Assembly (NCBI RefSeq): GCF_042684485.1
Contig: NZ_JBHULM010000011.1
Location: 1,178,001 to 1,242,000 of the forward strand
DNA: 64,000 nt
Source of the DNA: Oceanihabitans gracilariae
Lineage (GTDB): Bacteria > Bacteroidota > Bacteroidia > Flavobacteriales > Flavobacteriaceae
Direction: 5' to 3'
Shown piece after piece: positions 62,918 to 64,000 of the stretch. Below the pieces are notes generated by a model, which was not told the DNA's origin, made no database searches, and saw nothing but the letters and a program-made list of their open reading frames with translations. The stretch's first letter is position 1. Every line of letters starts with the position of its first letter. The position numbers and the translations under genes were made by a program.

Positions 62918-64000
62918 ATGAAAAAAATTTCAAGATTTTTATTTTTACTAGTAGCTTTCGTTACTACAGGAGCAATGGCACAAAGTACAGTTACAGGTAC
63001 TATTATTGATGCCGAAATGAACGCGCCACTTCCGGCAGCGAACATTATAGAGAAAGGAACTGCAAATGGAGCGTCGTCAGATTTTGATGGTAATTTCAAA
63101 ATTACAACGCAAGCAAACTCAGGAGAGGTTGTTATTTCTTATGTAGGTTATACAACAGTAACATTAAAATTTAATGGTAACACTAATTTAGGTAACATTA
63201 CTTTAACTAGTGATAACTCATTAGAAGAGGTTGTTGTTATGGGGTCTGGAGTTATTGATTTAGCTGGTGATAGAAATACACCTGTTGCTGTATCTACAAT
63301 TAAAGCCGCAGAAATTCAACAAAAAATAGGAACACAAGATGTTACAGCTACTTTAGTAAATACACCATCTGTATATGTTTCTGGACAAGCTGGAGGTTTT
63401 GGAGATACAAACATGCGTGTTCGTGGTTTTGACCAAGATAACACAGCATTCTTATTAAATGGGCAACCAATTAATGGTATGGAAGACGGTAAAATGTACT
63501 GGTCTAACTGGTCTGGTATTTCTGATATAGCAAGTGCTGTTCAAATTCAAAGAGGATTAGGTTCTTCTAAATTAGCAATTTCTTCTGTTGGTGGTACGGT
63601 AAACTTTGTTACTAAAGCTACAGACAAAAGAGAAGGTGGTTTTGTTGCTTTATCAACAGGGTATAACAATTACTTAAAAACTGCTGCTGGTTATAGCACA
63701 GGAATGAACGAAAAAGGATTCGGAGCTACAATAATGATGTCGCACTGGCAAGGTGATGGATATAACTTTGGAACTAAAGGAGAAGGACAAACTTATTTCA
63801 TTTCTTTTGGTTATAAAGTAAATGATAAGCACAACTTAAACTTTTTAGTTACAGGTGCACCACAACAACATGATCAAAACTACAGAAAGAGAATTTCTGA
63901 TTACTTAGAGTACGGAAAAAAATACAACTATAACTATGGGTACCGTAATGGTGAGTACTTAAGTTTAAGAACAAACTTTTACCACAAACCAGTTGCTAAC
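62918..64000 (+). CDS. SusC/FecA-like TonB-dependent receptor (3' end cut by window edge)
   Basis: The first 361 residues of a TonB-dependent receptor. It has a signal peptide (MKKISRFLFLLVAFVTTGAMA), a carboxypeptidase-like beta-sandwich (about 23-100, STVTGTIIDAEMNAPLPAANI.., SSDFDGNFKI.., VVISYVGYTT), a TonB-box region (NSLEEVVVMGSGVIDLA), a plug (IGTQDVTATLVNTPSVYVSG.., NMRVRGFDQDNTAFLLNGQPINGMEDGKMYWSNW.., VQIQRGLGSSKLAISSVGGTVNFVTKA) and the first barrel strands. No stop is reached before 64000. The substrate is unknown and the neighbouring downstream gene is outside the window. Confidence 0.92.
   Translation, partial: MKKISRFLFLLVAFVTTGAMAQSTVTGTIIDAEMNAPLPAANIIEKGTANGASSDFDGNFKITTQANSGEVVISYVGYTTVTLKFNGNTNLGNITLTSDNSLEEVVVMGSGVIDLAGDRNTPVAVSTIKAAEIQQKIGTQDVTATLVNTPSVYVSGQAGGFGDTNMRVRGFDQDNTAFLLNGQPINGMEDGKMYWSNWSGISDIASAVQIQRGLGSSKLAISSVGGTVNFVTKATDKREGGFVALSTGYNNYLKTAAGYSTGMNEKGFGATIMMSHWQGDGYNFGTKGEGQTYFISFGYKVNDKHNLNFLVTGAPQQHDQNYRKRISDYLEYGKKYNYNYGYRNGEYLSLRTNFYHKPVAN

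Overview
The window is a low-GC chromosomal segment from a member of the Bacteroidota, almost certainly family Flavobacteriaceae. The evidence is internal: several promoters match the Bacteroidota -7 consensus TAnnTTTG, there are TonB-dependent receptors with carboxypeptidase-regulatory-like N-domains, proteins with type IX secretion (T9SS) C-terminal sorting domains, a DUF4270 lipoprotein, a short 92-residue ATP synthase epsilon subunit with atpD-atpC apart from any other ATP synthase gene, and a 'CCC motif' membrane protein. No rRNA, tRNA, CRISPR array, phage or insertion sequence was found.

Layout. 1-3.3 kb: a BtuB-like TonB-dependent receptor (cut by the left edge) divergent from a MocR-type regulator whose aminotransferase domain has lost its PLP lysine. 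3.3-7.6 kb: an alpha/beta hydrolase, an NfeD-flotillin membrane pair, a DUF2007/zinc-ribbon protein and an unknown membrane protein, all on the minus strand. 7.7-9.6 kb: umuC and umuD, translesion polymerase V-like genes, each with a palindrome at its promoter. 9.6-16 kb (minus): atpD-atpC, then a TonB-dependent receptor paired with an SGNH lipoprotein. 16-20.4 kb (minus): an operon of a half-length glycogen-synthase-like protein, a DUF4270 lipoprotein and glmS, divergent from panC-panD (pantothenate synthesis). 21.9-24.5 kb: an esterase-fold protein lacking its nucleophile, and radA.

24.7-42.4 kb is the most striking part: four consecutive same-strand genes (about 1403, 1194, 1800 and 1186 residues) for secreted multidomain proteins. 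Each has a signal peptide, a variable head (thrombospondin-type-3 calcium repeats, GEVED and choice-of-anchor-like domains, or beta-repeat heads), a LamG-like lectin domain, and a nearly identical tail of about 520 residues ending in a T9SS type A sorting domain. Heads, LamG domains, tails and terminators are shared in different combinations, which points to duplication followed by recombination or gene conversion.

42.5-50.8 kb: ileS, a TraR/DksA-like protein, a DUF2807 protein and lspA on the plus strand; then a minus-strand operon of a RimB-like aspartic protease, a RimK-like ATP-grasp ligase, an M14 aspartoacylase-like enzyme and 5-formyltetrahydrofolate cyclo-ligase. 50.9-64 kb (plus): uvrC overlapping a PlpD-like patatin/Omp85 protein; an aromatic amino-acid catabolism cluster (homogentisate dioxygenase, CCC-motif protein, 4-hydroxyphenylpyruvate dioxygenase, DUF3108 protein, tryptophan 2,3-dioxygenase); an M23 lipoprotein; pgi; and the start of another SusC-like receptor cut by the right edge.

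The region mixes conserved housekeeping blocks with one accessory-looking adhesin/lectin array. All functional statements rest on motif reading by eye; no database search was run.
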